From NCBI RefSeq assembly GCF_002261225.1, contig NZ_NEVM01000005.1:1612001-1676000 (forward strand): a stretch of 64,000 nt of DNA, given 5' to 3'. Of the stretch, positions 45,937-56,322 are shown piece by piece. Each line of letters begins with the position of its first letter. Within the stretch, counting starts at the first letter, position 1. Made by a program: the position numbers and the translations under genes. Under the pieces are notes generated by a model. It was given only the letters and a program-made list of their open reading frames with translations. It searched no databases and had not been told where the DNA came from. This DNA comes from Bordetella genomosp. 10. Lineage in GTDB: Bacteria > Pseudomonadota > Gammaproteobacteria > Burkholderiales > Burkholderiaceae_B.

Positions 45937-46878
45937 ATGTACGCCTATATATTGAAACGGATCGGCGCCACCGTGCCCGTGCTGGCGATGGTGGGGGTCT
46001 TCGTGTTCGGCCTGCTGTTCGTGGCGCCCGGCGACCCCGCCGCCATCGTGGCGGGGGACCAGGCCAGCCCGGCGGACATCGCGCGCATCCGGGCGGCGAT
46101 GGGCCTGGACCGCCCTTTCCTGGTGCAACTGGGCGAGTGGTTCTGGAACATCCTGCACGGCGACCTGGGCAAGTCCATCTTCAATTCCCTGCCGGTGGCG
46201 CAGTTGATCCATACGCGGCTGGGGCCGACGCTGTCGCTGATGACCGTCACCCTCATTATCTCCATCGTCATCGCCGTGCCGCTGGGCGTGCTGGCCGCGT
46301 GGAAGGCCGGCACCTGGATAGACCGCGGCATCATGGCGCTGGCGGTGCTGGGCTTTTCCACGCCGGTCTTCGTGCTGGGCTACGTGCTGTCGTTCTCGGT
46401 CTCGCTGAAACTGGGCTGGCTGCCGGTGCAGGGCTACACCACGCTGGACCATGGCGTATGGCCGTGGCTGCGCAACCTGCTGCTGCCGTCGATCTCGCTG
46501 GGCTTCATCTACATCGCCCTGATCGCGCGGGTGACGCGCGCCACCATGCTCGAAGTGCTGCAACAGGACTACATCCGCACCGCCGCGGCCAAGGGCCTGG
46601 GGCAGCAGGCCATTCTCTACGTCCACGCATTGAAGAATGCGTCCGTGCCCATCGCCACCGCCATCGGCATCGGCGTGGCCCTGCTGATAGGCGGCGCCGT
46701 CGTCACCGAAAGCGTCTTCGCGATTCCCGGCCTGGGCCGGCTGACCGTCGACGCCATCCTGCAACGGGACTACCCCGTCATCCAGGGCGTGGTGCTGGTG
46801 TGCAGCTTCGCCTACGTGCTGGTCAACCTGCTGATCGACGTCCTGTATAGCGTCCTGGATCCGAGGATACGATATTGA
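45937..46878 (+). CDS. ABC transporter permease, DppB type
   Basis: A 313-residue inner-membrane permease with about six helices. It starts MYAYILKRIGATVPVLAMVG and carries the DppB features FVAPGDPA, MGLDRPFLVQ and the EAA-type loop DYIRTAAAKGLGQQAILYVHALKNASVP that contacts the ATPase. It follows the receptor gene by 14 bp and overlaps the next permease by 4 nt. Confidence 0.95.
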   Translation: MYAYILKRIGATVPVLAMVGVFVFGLLFVAPGDPAAIVAGDQASPADIARIRAAMGLDRPFLVQLGEWFWNILHGDLGKSIFNSLPVAQLIHTRLGPTLSLMTVTLIISIVIAVPLGVLAAWKAGTWIDRGIMALAVLGFSTPVFVLGYVLSFSVSLKLGWLPVQGYTTLDHGVWPWLRNLLLPSISLGFIYIALIARVTRATMLEVLQQDYIRTAAAKGLGQQAILYVHALKNASVPIATAIGIGVALLIGGAVVTESVFAIPGLGRLTVDAILQRDYPVIQGVVLVCSFAYVLVNLLIDVLYSVLDPRIRY

Positions 46879-47804
46879 GCCCGCCCGATTCCACCGCCGC
46901 TTCCTATGCCGCCGGCGGCAGCTATCGCGCCGCCAAGGCCATGCCGGACCTGTTTCCCGCGCGGAAGAAACGCGGCCGCCTGGCGCAACTGTTCTCGCGC
47001 CACGCCGCCGTCGCGATCGGCGGCGGCATCCTGCTCCTGCTGATACTGATGGCGATCTTCGCGCCGCTGCTGTTCACCGTCGATCCCACGGCGCTGGCGA
47101 TCTCGCAGCGGCTGCGCGCGCCTTCGGCCCTGCACTGGTTCGGCACCGACATGCAGGGACGCGACCTGTATTCGCGGGTCATCTACGGCGCCCGCATCTC
47201 GCTCATCACGGGTTTCTCGGTGGCGCTGCTGGCCTCGGCCATCGGCTTGCTGATCGGCATGGTGGCGGGCTTCGTCCGCATGGTCGACGGCGTGCTCATG
47301 CGGGCCATGGACAGCGTCATGTCCATTCCCTCGGTGCTGCTCGCGATCGCCCTGATGGCCATGACGCGCGGCAGCGTCATCAACGTGATCGTCGCCATTA
47401 CGGTGGCGGAAATCCCCCGCGTCGCGCGCCTGGTCCGCAGCGTGGCGCTGTCCCTGCGCGAACAGCCTTATGTCGACGGCGCGATCGCCTCCGGGTCGGG
47501 CACCGCGCGGATCATTTTCCGGCACATCATGCCGAACACCTTCGCGCCGCTGATCGTGCAGGCCACCTATATCTGCGCCAGCGCCATGATCACCGAGTCG
47601 ATTCTCTCCTTCATCGGCGCGGGCACGCCGCCCTCCATTCCGTCCTGGGGCAACATCATGGCCGACGGCCGCATGCTCTGGCAGGCCAAGTTCTACATCA
47701 TCGCCTTTCCGGCGGCCTTCCTCTCCTTGACCGTGCTGGCCGTGAACCTGCTGGGCGATGGCCTGCGCGACGCGCTGGATCCCCGGCTGAACAAGGAGAA
47801 ATGA
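46875..47804 (+). CDS. ABC transporter permease, DppC type
   Basis: A 309-residue permease. The start is TTG at 46875, overlapping the previous TGA as TTGA; the first later ATG would cut 24 residues of the soluble N-terminus. It has the DppC features [22 protein letters not shown], the EAA-like loop [35 protein letters not shown], and [19 protein letters not shown]. It pairs with the DppB-type permease. Confidence 0.94.
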   Translation: MSPPDSTAASYAAGGSYRAAKAMPDLFPARKKRGRLAQLFSRHAAVAIGGGILLLLILMAIFAPLLFTVDPTALAISQRLRAPSALHWFGTDMQGRDLYSRVIYGARISLITGFSVALLASAIGLLIGMVAGFVRMVDGVLMRAMDSVMSIPSVLLAIALMAMTRGSVINVIVAITVAEIPRVARLVRSVALSLREQPYVDGAIASGSGTARIIFRHIMPNTFAPLIVQATYICASAMITESILSFIGAGTPPSIPSWGNIMADGRMLWQAKFYIIAFPAAFLSLTVLAVNLLGDGLRDALDPRLNKEK

Positions 47805-47805
47805 C

Positions 47806-48792
47806 GTGGCCCTGCTGGAAGTCGACGACCTGCAAGTGCATTTCCGCGGCCGCGACGGCGTCAACCGCGCGGTCGACGGCCTGTCGTTCCATGTGGAGCA
47901 AGGCGAGACGCTGGCCATCGTCGGCGAATCGGGCTGCGGCAAATCGGTGACGTCGATGTCGATCCTGCGCCTGCTGCCCAGGCGCAGCGGACGCATCGCC
48001 GGCAGCATACGCTACGGCGGCAAGGACTTGCTGAGCGCCAGCGACCGCGAGTTGCGGCGCATACGCGGCAACGAGATCTCGATGATCTTCCAGGAGCCCA
48101 TGACCAGCCTCAATCCGGTGCTGACCATAGGCCGCCAGATCGGCGAGACCTTGCGCCTGCACCAAGGCATGGACCGGCAGGCCGCGCGCGCCCGCGCGGT
48201 GGAGATGCTGGCGCGGGTCGGCATCCCGGAGCCGGCGCGGCGCGTGGGCGAATATCCGCACCAGCTTTCAGGCGGAATGCGGCAGCGCGTGATGATCGCC
48301 ATCGCGCTGGCGTGCAAGCCCATGCTGCTGATCGCCGACGAGCCCACCACGGCGCTGGACGTGACGATACAGGCCCAGATCCTGGGCCTGATGCACGACC
48401 TCAAGCAGGACACCGGCACGTCCATCATCCTGATCACCCATGACCTGGGCGTGGTTGCCGAAAGCGCGCAGCGCGTCATGGTCATGTATGCGGGACGCAA
48501 GGTCGAGGAGGCGCCCGTGCGCGATCTGTTCGCCCACCCGCTGCATCCGTACACCCGCGGCCTGCTGGGCGCCGTCCCCCGGCTGGGCTCGTCCCTGCGG
48601 GGCGAGGCCACGCGGCTGGCCGAAATTCCCGGGCAGGTGCCCAGCTTGCGCCAGCCCATCGTCGGCTGTGCTTTCGCGGGGCGCTGTCCGCAAGCCGTCG
48701 ACGTGTGCAGGCGGATCGCGCCCGCCATGGAAGCCAAGCGTCCCGGGCACGTCGCCGCCTGCCATATGCAGCCCAGCGAGGTGGCATCGTGA
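47806..48792 (+). CDS. ABC transporter ATPase, DppD type
   Basis: A 328-residue ATP-binding subunit starting at GTG. Walker A is GESGCGKS, signature is LSGGMRQR, Walker B with its D-loop is [12 protein letters not shown], and the C-terminal oligopeptide-transporter extension contains [16 protein letters not shown], the Cys-rich segment of this subfamily. It overlaps dppF by 4 nt (GTGA). Confidence 0.95.
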   Translation: MALLEVDDLQVHFRGRDGVNRAVDGLSFHVEQGETLAIVGESGCGKSVTSMSILRLLPRRSGRIAGSIRYGGKDLLSASDRELRRIRGNEISMIFQEPMTSLNPVLTIGRQIGETLRLHQGMDRQAARARAVEMLARVGIPEPARRVGEYPHQLSGGMRQRVMIAIALACKPMLLIADEPTTALDVTIQAQILGLMHDLKQDTGTSIILITHDLGVVAESAQRVMVMYAGRKVEEAPVRDLFAHPLHPYTRGLLGAVPRLGSSLRGEATRLAEIPGQVPSLRQPIVGCAFAGRCPQAVDVCRRIAPAMEAKRPGHVAACHMQPSEVAS

Positions 48793-49793
48793 ATCGGCCC
48801 CTGCTGGAAGTGAACGACCTGGTCAAGCATTACCCCGTCCGCGCCGGCTGGTTCGGGCGCCAGCGGCAGGTCGTGCATGCCGTGGACGGCGTGTCGTTCC
48901 AGATCGCGCGCGGCGAAACCCTGGCGCTGGTGGGCGAATCGGGATGCGGCAAGTCCACCGTGGGCCGTTGCGTGCTGCGCCTGACGCCGGTGACGGCGGG
49001 CCAGGTGGTGCTGGACGGCTTGCGCATCGACGACATGACCGACGCCACGCTATTGCCGCAACGCCGGCGCCTGCAGGTGGTGTTCCAGGACCCGTTCTCC
49101 AGCCTCAATCCGCGCATGCGCGTGCGCGACATCCTGGCCGAACCGATACGGAATTTCGGCCTGGCGGCCGATGCCGGCGCATTACGCGCCATGCTGGAAA
49201 GCCTGATGGACCGGGTGGGCCTGCCCGCCGAGGGACTGGACCGCTTCCCGCACGAGTTCTCCGGCGGGCAGCGCCAGCGCATCGGCATCGCCAAGGCGCT
49301 GGCGGCTCAACCCGAGCTGATCGTCTGCGACGAAGCGGTGTCGGCGCTGGACGTGTCGGTCAAGGCGCAGATCGTCAACCTTCTGCAGGACCTGCAGAAG
49401 GAATTGAAACTGGCGCTGCTGTTCATCAGCCACGACCTGGCCATCGTCGAACACATGACGCATCGGGTCATCGTCATGTACCTGGGCACCATCGTCGAGG
49501 TGGCTACCAAGACGCAATTGTTCGGCAATGCCCTGCACCCCTATACGCGCGCCCTGCTGTCGGCGGTGCCCGATCCCGACCCCGAGCGAACCACCCGGCG
49601 GATCGTGCTGCACGGGGATATTCCCAGCCCCATCGACCCGCCTTCCGGCTGCCGCTTTCACACGCGCTGTCCGCAGGCGCAGGCGCTTTGCCGCCAGGCG
49701 GCGCCCCCATTGAAGCAATACGCCCCCGGCCACCAGGCCGCATGCCACTTCATCGATGCGGCGGCCGATTCCCTCACCGGAGAAACCGCATGA
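48789..49793 (+). CDS. ABC transporter ATPase, DppF type
   Basis: A 334-residue ATP-binding subunit starting at GTG 48789. It has the DppF opening [20 protein letters not shown], Walker [10 protein letters not shown], signature FSGGQRQR, Walker [13 protein letters not shown] and the C-terminal segment [17 protein letters not shown]. It overlaps the following amidohydrolase gene by 4 nt (ATGA), which ties transport directly to catabolism. Confidence 0.95.
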   Translation: MNRPLLEVNDLVKHYPVRAGWFGRQRQVVHAVDGVSFQIARGETLALVGESGCGKSTVGRCVLRLTPVTAGQVVLDGLRIDDMTDATLLPQRRRLQVVFQDPFSSLNPRMRVRDILAEPIRNFGLAADAGALRAMLESLMDRVGLPAEGLDRFPHEFSGGQRQRIGIAKALAAQPELIVCDEAVSALDVSVKAQIVNLLQDLQKELKLALLFISHDLAIVEHMTHRVIVMYLGTIVEVATKTQLFGNALHPYTRALLSAVPDPDPERTTRRIVLHGDIPSPIDPPSGCRFHTRCPQAQALCRQAAPPLKQYAPGHQAACHFIDAAADSLTGETA

Positions 49794-50728
49794 CCTCAGC
49801 GCGCAAGATGGGCCTGGCAGTGGCCCAGATGGGACCCGTGAATTCCACCGATTCCCGCGCCGGCACCCTCAAGCGCCTGCTGGACATGCTGCGCGAGGCC
49901 AAGGGCCGGGGCGCGGAACTGGCGGTCTTTCCGGAACTGGCCTTCACCACTTTCTTCCCGCGCTACTGGATGGACCAGTCCGAGGCGGTCGCCAGGTATT
50001 TCGAGGCGGCGATGCCCAATCCCGACGTTCAGCCCTTGTTCGACGAGGCGAGGAAACTGGGCATCGGTTTTCATATCGGTTATGCCGAGGCCACGCCGGA
50101 CGGGCATTTCTTCAACACGGCCATCCTGGTCGACAAGCACGCCCATATCGTCGGCAAGTACCGCAAGGTGCATCTCCCGGGCCATGCCGATCACCGGCCC
50201 AGCTATCCCTTCCAGCATCTGGAAAAGAAATACTTCGAAGTAGGCGACCTGGGTTTCAAGACCTGGGACTTCCTGAATACACGGGTCGGCATGTGCATCT
50301 GCAACGACCGCCGCTGGCCCGAGACCTATCGCGTGATGGGGCTGCAAGGCGCCGAGCTGGTCATGCTCGGCTACAACACGCCTTCGCGCAACAACAGTTA
50401 TCACGAGGCGCCGCATCTGCCGGATTTCCACCATTTGCTGAGCATCCAGGCCGGTGCCTACCAGAACGCGATGTGGGTGGCGGCGGCCGGCAAGGTAGGA
50501 TACGAAGACGGCATACACATGATAGGCGGATCGGCCATCGTGGCGCCCGACGGCGAAATCGTCGCCAAGGCGGCCGGCGACACCGACGACGAGGTGATTT
50601 TCTTCAACGTCGATTTCGCCCGCTGCGACGGGCCGCGGGAATACATGTTCAACTTCGCCAAGCATCGCCGCACCGAGCATTACGGACTGATCGTCGAACA
50701 AACGGGCATGGCGGAAAGAATCGCCTGA
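49790..50728 (+). CDS. N-carbamoyl-D-amino-acid hydrolase-like nitrilase superfamily enzyme
   Basis: A 312-residue carbon-nitrogen hydrolase. The Glu-Lys-Cys triad is visible as PELAFTTFF, GKYRKVHLPG and GMCICNDRRWPE. The overall sequence (MGLAVAQMGPVNSTDSRAGTLKRLL, NTPSRNNSYHEAPHLP, FNFAKHRRTEHY) is that of D-carbamoylase, which yields free D-amino acids, CO2 and ammonia. Coupling to the ABC genes and to the next deacylase supports use of N-blocked D-amino acids. Confidence 0.88.
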   Translation: MTSARKMGLAVAQMGPVNSTDSRAGTLKRLLDMLREAKGRGAELAVFPELAFTTFFPRYWMDQSEAVARYFEAAMPNPDVQPLFDEARKLGIGFHIGYAEATPDGHFFNTAILVDKHAHIVGKYRKVHLPGHADHRPSYPFQHLEKKYFEVGDLGFKTWDFLNTRVGMCICNDRRWPETYRVMGLQGAELVMLGYNTPSRNNSYHEAPHLPDFHHLLSIQAGAYQNAMWVAAAGKVGYEDGIHMIGGSAIVAPDGEIVAKAAGDTDDEVIFFNVDFARCDGPREYMFNFAKHRRTEHYGLIVEQTGMAERIA

Positions 50729-50825
50729 CCCCGCAAGCGATCCCGAAAACGACCCCGCAAGCGCGGCCGGCGTTTTCGGCCGGTAGCCGGACAAGGCCCA
50801 TGGCGAGACACAGCAGGAGCAAGGC

Positions 50826-52301
50826 ATGGAATTCGATATCGTGATCAAGGGCGCCAAGGTGGTCGACGGCCTGGGCGGCCCGCCGGTGGCCGCCGACATT
50901 GCCATCCTCGGCGAACGCATCGCGCGGATCGGCGACGGCGCGCAATGGACGGCCCGCGAAACCATCGATGCGGGGGGCAAGGTGGCGGCGCCCGGCTTCA
51001 TCGACTGCCACACCCACGACGACCGCCTGCTGCTGAGCAGCCCGCTGATGCGCCCCAAGGTGAGCCAGGGGGTTACGACCGTCATCACCGGCAACTGCGG
51101 CATCAGCCTGGCGCCGGTCAGCGTGGCGGGCGATGCCATCGTTCCTCCGCTGAACCTGATCGCCAAGCAGCGCGGCGACCTGTTCGGCACCATGCGCGAG
51201 TATGCGGCGGCGCTGGCCGACAGTCCCGCCGCCGTCAACAGCGCGGCGCTGGTGGGGCATTCCAGCCTGCGCGTCTCCGCCATGGACCGGCTCGACCGCC
51301 CGGCCGACAAGGCCGAAATCGCCGCCATGCGCCGGGCGCTGGATATTGCCCTGGGCCACGGCGCCATCGGGCTGTCCACGGGCTTGTACTACCCGACCGC
51401 GGTGCACTCCAGCACCGAGGAAGTCATCGGCGTGGCCGCGCCGCTGGCCCGCTGGAACGGCGTGTACACCACGCACCTGCGCGACGAAGGCGACCACATC
51501 TGCGACGCGATGGAGGAGGCCTTCACCATCGGCCGCGCCGCCGACGTGCCGGCCATTCTTTCGCACCACAAGGTCATGGGCAAGCACAACCATGGCCGCT
51601 CGACCGAAACGCTGGCGCTATACGACAAGGCTCGCAGGAACCAGCCGCTGGGCATGGATCTCTATCCCTATGCGGCGTCTTCGACCGTGCTGGATACGCG
51701 GCGGCTGGCCGACAGCGACAAGGTGCTGATCACCTGGTCGGAGGCGCGCCCCGACGTGCAAGGCCAGGACCTGTTCGAGCTGGCCGGGCGCGAGGGCAAG
51801 GATCCGGTCGTATTGGCCGGGGAACTGCAACCGGCGGGCGCGATCTATTTTTCGATGGACGAAGGCGACGTCAAGCGCATCATGGCCTACGACCAGGTGA
51901 TGATAGGTTCCGACGGGCTGCCGCACGACACCTCGCCGCACCCCCGGCTATGGGGGGCGTTTTCGCGGGTGCTGGGCAAGTATTCGCGCGAGCAGCATGT
52001 GCTGGGCATGGAAGAGGCGGTGCGCCGGATGACCAGCCTGACCGCCGCAAAGTTCGGCTTGAAGGACCGCGGCGTGCTGAAGGCCGGCTGCTTCGCCGAT
52101 ATCGTGATGTTCGATCCGGAGACGGTGGCCGATGCCGCAACCTTCCTGAGTCCGTTGCAGCCTTCGGTGGGGATCGCGTGCGTGATGGTCAACGGCGCCG
52201 TGGTCGAAAGCGACGGCGTGCCGACCGGGGCGCGGCCGGGACGTTTCCTGGGCAACGAAGACCGCGGCGCGCCCGGCCTGGACGTGCCGGCCTGGGCGTA
52301 G
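50826..52301 (+). CDS. N-acyl-D-amino-acid deacylase (D-aminoacylase family)
   Basis: A 491-residue amidohydrolase removing acyl groups from N-acyl-D-amino acids. It has the HxH metal motif FIDCHTHDDRLLL, the NCGISLAP loop (D-aminoacylase Cys ligand), GLSTGLYYPT, LSHHKVMGKHNHGRS, and the catalytic Asp in MIGSDGLPHDTSPHPR. It is last in the operon, 97 bp after the carbamoylase-like gene. Together the two enzymes would release D-amino acids from carbamoyl and acyl forms. Confidence 0.9.
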   Translation: MEFDIVIKGAKVVDGLGGPPVAADIAILGERIARIGDGAQWTARETIDAGGKVAAPGFIDCHTHDDRLLLSSPLMRPKVSQGVTTVITGNCGISLAPVSVAGDAIVPPLNLIAKQRGDLFGTMREYAAALADSPAAVNSAALVGHSSLRVSAMDRLDRPADKAEIAAMRRALDIALGHGAIGLSTGLYYPTAVHSSTEEVIGVAAPLARWNGVYTTHLRDEGDHICDAMEEAFTIGRAADVPAILSHHKVMGKHNHGRSTETLALYDKARRNQPLGMDLYPYAASSTVLDTRRLADSDKVLITWSEARPDVQGQDLFELAGREGKDPVVLAGELQPAGAIYFSMDEGDVKRIMAYDQVMIGSDGLPHDTSPHPRLWGAFSRVLGKYSREQHVLGMEEAVRRMTSLTAAKFGLKDRGVLKAGCFADIVMFDPETVADAATFLSPLQPSVGIACVMVNGAVVESDGVPTGARPGRFLGNEDRGAPGLDVPAWA

Positions 52302-52399
52302 CAAGTAACCGGCAGCCCTGCGAACTGATGGGCTTGCGCACGGGTAGGAAATGGACGACGGCGATATGCTGGTCTCCCGATCGATACCGCTCATGGCTT

Positions 52400-52650
52400 G
52401 ACCAGCCGGAACGGAAGTCAGTCTGGTACTGGATCGGCAGCGCCCCTTTCAGTTCTTCTGCCCGCTTGATCGACGCCTAGGCAATGTCAACGCCAAGCGC
52501 CTTTCGAAAGGGGCGTATTGCATGGAGGTGACGAAGAAATCCACCCTGGTTGCACCCAAAGTCCAACACCGTCTTCGTCGATAGGTCATGCTCAGGCGTC
52601 AAGGCAATCATGTGCCGCCAGAGTCCGTGGACGCCAACGCGGGAGGCGGC
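52400..52650 (-). pseudogene. Broken SAM-dependent methyltransferase remnant
   Basis: Read leftward, the sequence gives RVGVHGLWRHMIALTPEH, then the SAM-binding motif KTVLDFGCNQGGFLRHLHAI and KALGVDIA, then an in-frame TAG (52477-52479), followed in the same frame by ASIKRAEELKGALPIQYQTDF, a natural continuation. The 5' part is missing because hisI ends at 52655, and the 3' limit is uncertain. It is therefore a nonsense-mutated fragment. Together with its flanks it fills the 353-bp space between the deacylase and hisI. Confidence 0.7.
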
Positions 52651-52654
52651 AAGT

Positions 52655-53194
52655 TCACAGGATGGTGGGATTCGGCGCGTCGCCGTACACCAGCTTCGGG
52701 TCGAAGATTTTTTCCGATTCCGTGAAAAGAAGCGAATCGCCTTGCGTACGCGCCCGCCCGATCGGCACGCTGCGGTAGAAGCAGGAGCGATAGCCGACGT
52801 GGCAACTTGCGGCAGAGCCGGCGACCCGTACACGCAGCCAGACGGCATCCTGGTCATCGTCGATGCGAAGTTCTTCGACCGTCTGCACCAGACCGCTGGT
52901 GGCGCCTTTGTGCCACACGACCTGACGCGATCGACTCCAGTAATGGGCCTCGCCAGTCTGGATGGTTCTACGCAACGCCTCTTCATTCATATAGCCCAGC
53001 ATCAGCACCTCGCCAAGCTCGGCATCGGTCGTCACGCAAGGAATCAGGCCGTCGCGGTCGAATTTTGGCGCCAGTTCGTCGCCTTCCTCGATCTGCTCGA
53101 TCGATGTTCTCGGCGAAAATCGGGGAAGCGGCAATACGGTGCCTATGCGCGTCGCATCAACACCGGGTTGAACGGTTTCGTCTTGGGTGTTCAT
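52655..53194 (-). CDS. hisI: Phosphoribosyl-AMP cyclohydrolase paralogue (HisI-like) lacking one zinc Cys
   Basis: Opens the purine ring of PR-AMP in histidine synthesis. The 179-residue product has [35 protein letters not shown] and the C-terminal [10 protein letters not shown]. In known HisI the zinc is held by three Cys, one in a DCDxD loop and two in the C-terminal CH..G..SCF segment. Here the loop reads DDDQD (residues 112-116), so the first Cys is Asp-113 while Cys-131 and Cys-138 remain. It is longer than usual, with N- and C-terminal additions. It is last in the zinc-starvation type operon, 103 bp after pyrC, without the other his genes. Confidence 0.9.
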   Translation of the reverse strand: MNTQDETVQPGVDATRIGTVLPLPRFSPRTSIEQIEEGDELAPKFDRDGLIPCVTTDAELGEVLMLGYMNEEALRRTIQTGEAHYWSRSRQVVWHKGATSGLVQTVEELRIDDDQDAVWLRVRVAGSAASCHVGYRSCFYRSVPIGRARTQGDSLLFTESEKIFDPKLVYGDAPNPTIL

Positions 53195-53297
53195 CCTGCT
53201 GTCCTTGTTGTCATTTCCACATGCTGCCGGCGATCGCGGTCAGACTTCGTATAGTGTCCGTACATCGCCGGCCGGTAGGCGGCGCTGCTCGGTGGTT

Positions 53298-54677
53298 TCA
53301 AAAATCTACAGGATTCGCCGTCGCCTCCAGGAACTCAATAGGTTGCCCCACGGGCTCGCCGATGAGCGCGGCATCTTTCGCCACCACATGGCCCCGGACC
53401 ACGGTGGCCATGGGCCACCCCGTGACGCTCTTTCCGTGATAGGGCGTCCAGGCCGCGACACTCGCCATCCAACGGTTGGTAATCTCCCGCCGGGCACGGA
53501 GGTCCACCAGCGTCAGGTCCGCGTCATAGCCGACGGCAATGCGGCCCTTGCCGGCGAGGCCGAAGAGACGGGCCGGTCCGGCACTCGTCAGGTCCACCAA
53601 CCGTTCCAGGGTCAGGCGGCCCGCGTGGACGTGGTCCAACATGATGGGCAACAGCGTCTGTACGCCCGTCATGCCGCTGGGCGAGGTCGGATAGGGTTGC
53701 TGCTTTTCGTCGAGCGTATGCGGCGCATGGTCACTGCCCAGGACATCCACGATGCCGTCACGGATCGCCCGCCACAGCGCATCCTGATGATGCTGCTCGC
53801 GCACGGGCGGGTTCATCTGTGCCAACGTGCCCAGCCGTTCATAGCATTCCGGCGCCGCAAGGGTCAGGTGGTGAGGCGTGACCTCGACGCTGACACGGCG
53901 CTTGTGGTGGGCCAGGAAAGCCATTTCCTCTGCGGTGGACACGTGCAAGACGTGCAGCCTGCGGCCGGCCTCGGCAGCCAGGCCGACGATCCGCTGTGTC
54001 GCCGTCAGCGCGCTGGTGACATCGCGCCAGACAGGATGGTCGCGCACGTCGCCGCTAGCCTGGGCCAGCGCCTTGCGCTCGCGCAAGCGCGCCTCGTCCT
54101 CGGCATGCACCGCCATGCGCCGCGTGCCATGGCGCACGATACGCCGCAGCACGTCCTCGTCGTCGGCCAACAGGTCGCCGAAAGAACTGCCCATGAACAC
54201 CTTGACGCCGGCGCAGCCCGGCAGGCGCTCCAACTCGGCCAACTGCTCCGCGTTCACCGCCGATCCGCCCATGTAGAAGGCATAGTCGCACCAGGCGCGC
54301 CCGTGCGCGCGGTCCAGCTTGGCTTGCAGGTCCGCCGCGGTCAAGGTCAGCGGATTGGTGTTGGGCATCTCGAAGACGGCCGTCACCCCGCCCAACACCG
54401 CGCCGCGGGTGCCGGTTTCCAGGTTTTCCTTGTGTGTCAGCCCCGGCTCGCGGAAATGCACCTGGCTGTCGATCACCCCAGGCAGCACATGCAGGCCCAG
54501 GGCATGGAGGGTGGTCCGTGCCGTCCAGCCCGTCGCATCCAGGGCCACGATCTTGCCGCCCAGGCAAACAATGTCGCAGGGGGTATAGCCGCTGGGCGTC
54601 ACCACGGTACCGCCCGTCACGCACAGGTCTGCGTGCCGGCGTGCCAGCCGGCGCGCAATGTCCCGATCATCATTCAC
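53298..54677 (-). CDS. pyrC: Dihydroorotase-like amidohydrolase (pyrC paralogue)
   Basis: Cyclises carbamoyl-aspartate in pyrimidine synthesis. I start at GTG 54677 because AAGGAG lies 7 bases upstream (459 residues); an ATG at 54692 is possible. Class I features: VIDSQVHFREPG, HKENLETGTRGAVLGGVT, MPNTNP, VLHVSTAEE, EVTPHHLTL, LGSDHAPHT. The usual metal-binding HxH reads Gln72-Val-His74, so one zinc ligand is changed. PyrC paralogues are classic members of Zur operons (for example in Pseudomonas). It overlaps the SagB-type gene by 8 nt. Confidence 0.9.
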   Translation of the reverse strand: MNDDRDIARRLARRHADLCVTGGTVVTPSGYTPCDIVCLGGKIVALDATGWTARTTLHALGLHVLPGVIDSQVHFREPGLTHKENLETGTRGAVLGGVTAVFEMPNTNPLTLTAADLQAKLDRAHGRAWCDYAFYMGGSAVNAEQLAELERLPGCAGVKVFMGSSFGDLLADDEDVLRRIVRHGTRRMAVHAEDEARLRERKALAQASGDVRDHPVWRDVTSALTATQRIVGLAAEAGRRLHVLHVSTAEEMAFLAHHKRRVSVEVTPHHLTLAAPECYERLGTLAQMNPPVREQHHQDALWRAIRDGIVDVLGSDHAPHTLDEKQQPYPTSPSGMTGVQTLLPIMLDHVHAGRLTLERLVDLTSAGPARLFGLAGKGRIAVGYDADLTLVDLRARREITNRWMASVAAWTPYHGKSVTGWPMATVVRGHVVAKDAALIGEPVGQPIEFLEATANPVDF

Positions 54678-56322
54678 GATGCGCTCCTTCATAGGCGGGC
54701 TCGGTCTGGATGCGCGAATCGTGCCTGGCCCCTCCGACCGTGAAGCCATAGAGGCTCTGGAACGTCATTCCCGATAGTCCGAATGCATCGTGAATCACAT
54801 CATCAAAAAAACAACCTATTCCCGTGCCGCGCAACCCCACTGCCTCCGCCTCCAAATAAAGCACTTGTCCCACCATGCCGGCCTCCCAGAAGAGGCGCCG
54901 GTAGCTCCACGGGCCTTCTTGTTGCAGCGTGCGCTCGAAGTCGGCCAACATGGCAACCGAGAACACACCGTTGGCCGCAATGGCCTGGTGGCAGTTGCTG
55001 CCGGCGGCGAATCGCCGCGTATCGCCCACGCCGAGCCGGACCAGCCGTGCGTTACCCGGAAGGCCCGCGATCGGCTCCCATTCCGAGAATCCGGTCAACG
55101 CCTCGCGCAGCCGCGATTCCTGGCCGGGCTCGCGGACCAGCAGGTAGATGCCGCGCTCCAGGCCGATGACCCGGTGGACCAGAAAAACAGGGTGAATGGC
55201 GCTTGCCCACGGCCACGCAGCCCACGGCGTGGCCGTCGCCGGCAGCAGCCGCGCCAGGAGTCGTCCAAAGTCACCTTTGAGCAGACCGGCCTGACCGTCC
55301 ATCTCGACGGCACTGCGCCGGGTACGGAACAGCCGGCGTGCCGCCAAGCCCGGGCGGCTTCCCACCACGGCGGCGCGCCGCGTCGTCGGCGCCGCGGCGA
55401 CCAGACTGCCTGCCTGCCGTTCCCGCCGCGTCGCGGCAGCAACCCGGTCGATTTCCGGCCATGGCCGGTGGCTCGGGCTCAGGCGATTGGGCACGCCTTT
55501 GAACGGCGGGCGGTCGCGTGCCGTGGTCCACGCGCAGGGGGGCACCCACGCCGCCGCCACGTCGGGGGCCGCGGCCTGCGGCGACGCGGCCAACAAGACG
55601 TCCGGATGCTCCCCGTCTTCGCCCACCTGGGCCGAGATACCCGCGAGCAGCGCGATGTCATCGTCGCTGACGGCAGACAGCGGCCGGACGTGCCAGCCCA
55701 GCGCCGCGGCGGCATAGGACAGCTGCGCGATCGCATGTCCCACGTCGTGCTGGCAATAGCGGTAGGCGCGCTCACCGTACTTCCAGGCTTCCCGCCAGTG
55801 GATGGACGTGAGCGCGACCAGGAAGGTAGACGGGGGCAACGCCGCCATCGCGCCGTCCCACTGGCTCGTCTTCCAGACGGTGCGCCGTTCCAATGCGTGA
55901 TCGAGCGGTCGATAGTGGTATAGCGCCGGGGCCTGACCGAGGCCGTCGATCGCGGGCAGCAACAGGTGCGCTTCGGTCGGATGCAGGTTGCCACTGGAAG
56001 GATTGCAGCGCACGGCCCAGCGATCGCCGCCTGCGACCTTCCAGGCCGAGATGGCCAGAGCGTCGTAGAGAAGTTGCGAGACCAGGTTGAACGACAGCTC
56101 GGCGGGGTCAACCGCACCCGCGGCCACTGTGTCGAAATCCGGGCCATCGGCTGCCGGCTCCGGCCGTGCAAGCGCGACCTGTTCCGCGCCCTCATAAGTA
56201 CGAAAGGGATCGGGCTGCGTGGCCCAATCCAGCCCATCGGGCCCGGGCGCGTAAGCGTCCAGCCGGTGTTTCGTGCGGGCGTGGAAGGCCAGGACGGTTT
56301 CGAGGCGATTTTCGGCCTTCAT
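54670..56322 (-). CDS. SagB-type double nitroreductase-family dehydrogenase
   Basis: A 550-residue flavoprotein of the nitroreductase superfamily with two related halves, about residues 80-260 ([41 protein letters not shown]) and 390-540 ([50 protein letters not shown]). SagB proteins oxidise azolines in peptide modification, but no YcaO or peptide gene is nearby. It overlaps thrS by 4 nt (56319-56322) and pyrC by 8 nt, so it is a true member of this operon. Its role in zinc limitation is not known to me. Confidence 0.82.
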   Translation of the reverse strand: MKAENRLETVLAFHARTKHRLDAYAPGPDGLDWATQPDPFRTYEGAEQVALARPEPAADGPDFDTVAAGAVDPAELSFNLVSQLLYDALAISAWKVAGGDRWAVRCNPSSGNLHPTEAHLLLPAIDGLGQAPALYHYRPLDHALERRTVWKTSQWDGAMAALPPSTFLVALTSIHWREAWKYGERAYRYCQHDVGHAIAQLSYAAAALGWHVRPLSAVSDDDIALLAGISAQVGEDGEHPDVLLAASPQAAAPDVAAAWVPPCAWTTARDRPPFKGVPNRLSPSHRPWPEIDRVAAATRRERQAGSLVAAAPTTRRAAVVGSRPGLAARRLFRTRRSAVEMDGQAGLLKGDFGRLLARLLPATATPWAAWPWASAIHPVFLVHRVIGLERGIYLLVREPGQESRLREALTGFSEWEPIAGLPGNARLVRLGVGDTRRFAAGSNCHQAIAANGVFSVAMLADFERTLQQEGPWSYRRLFWEAGMVGQVLYLEAEAVGLRGTGIGCFFDDVIHDAFGLSGMTFQSLYGFTVGGARHDSRIQTEPAYEGAHRE

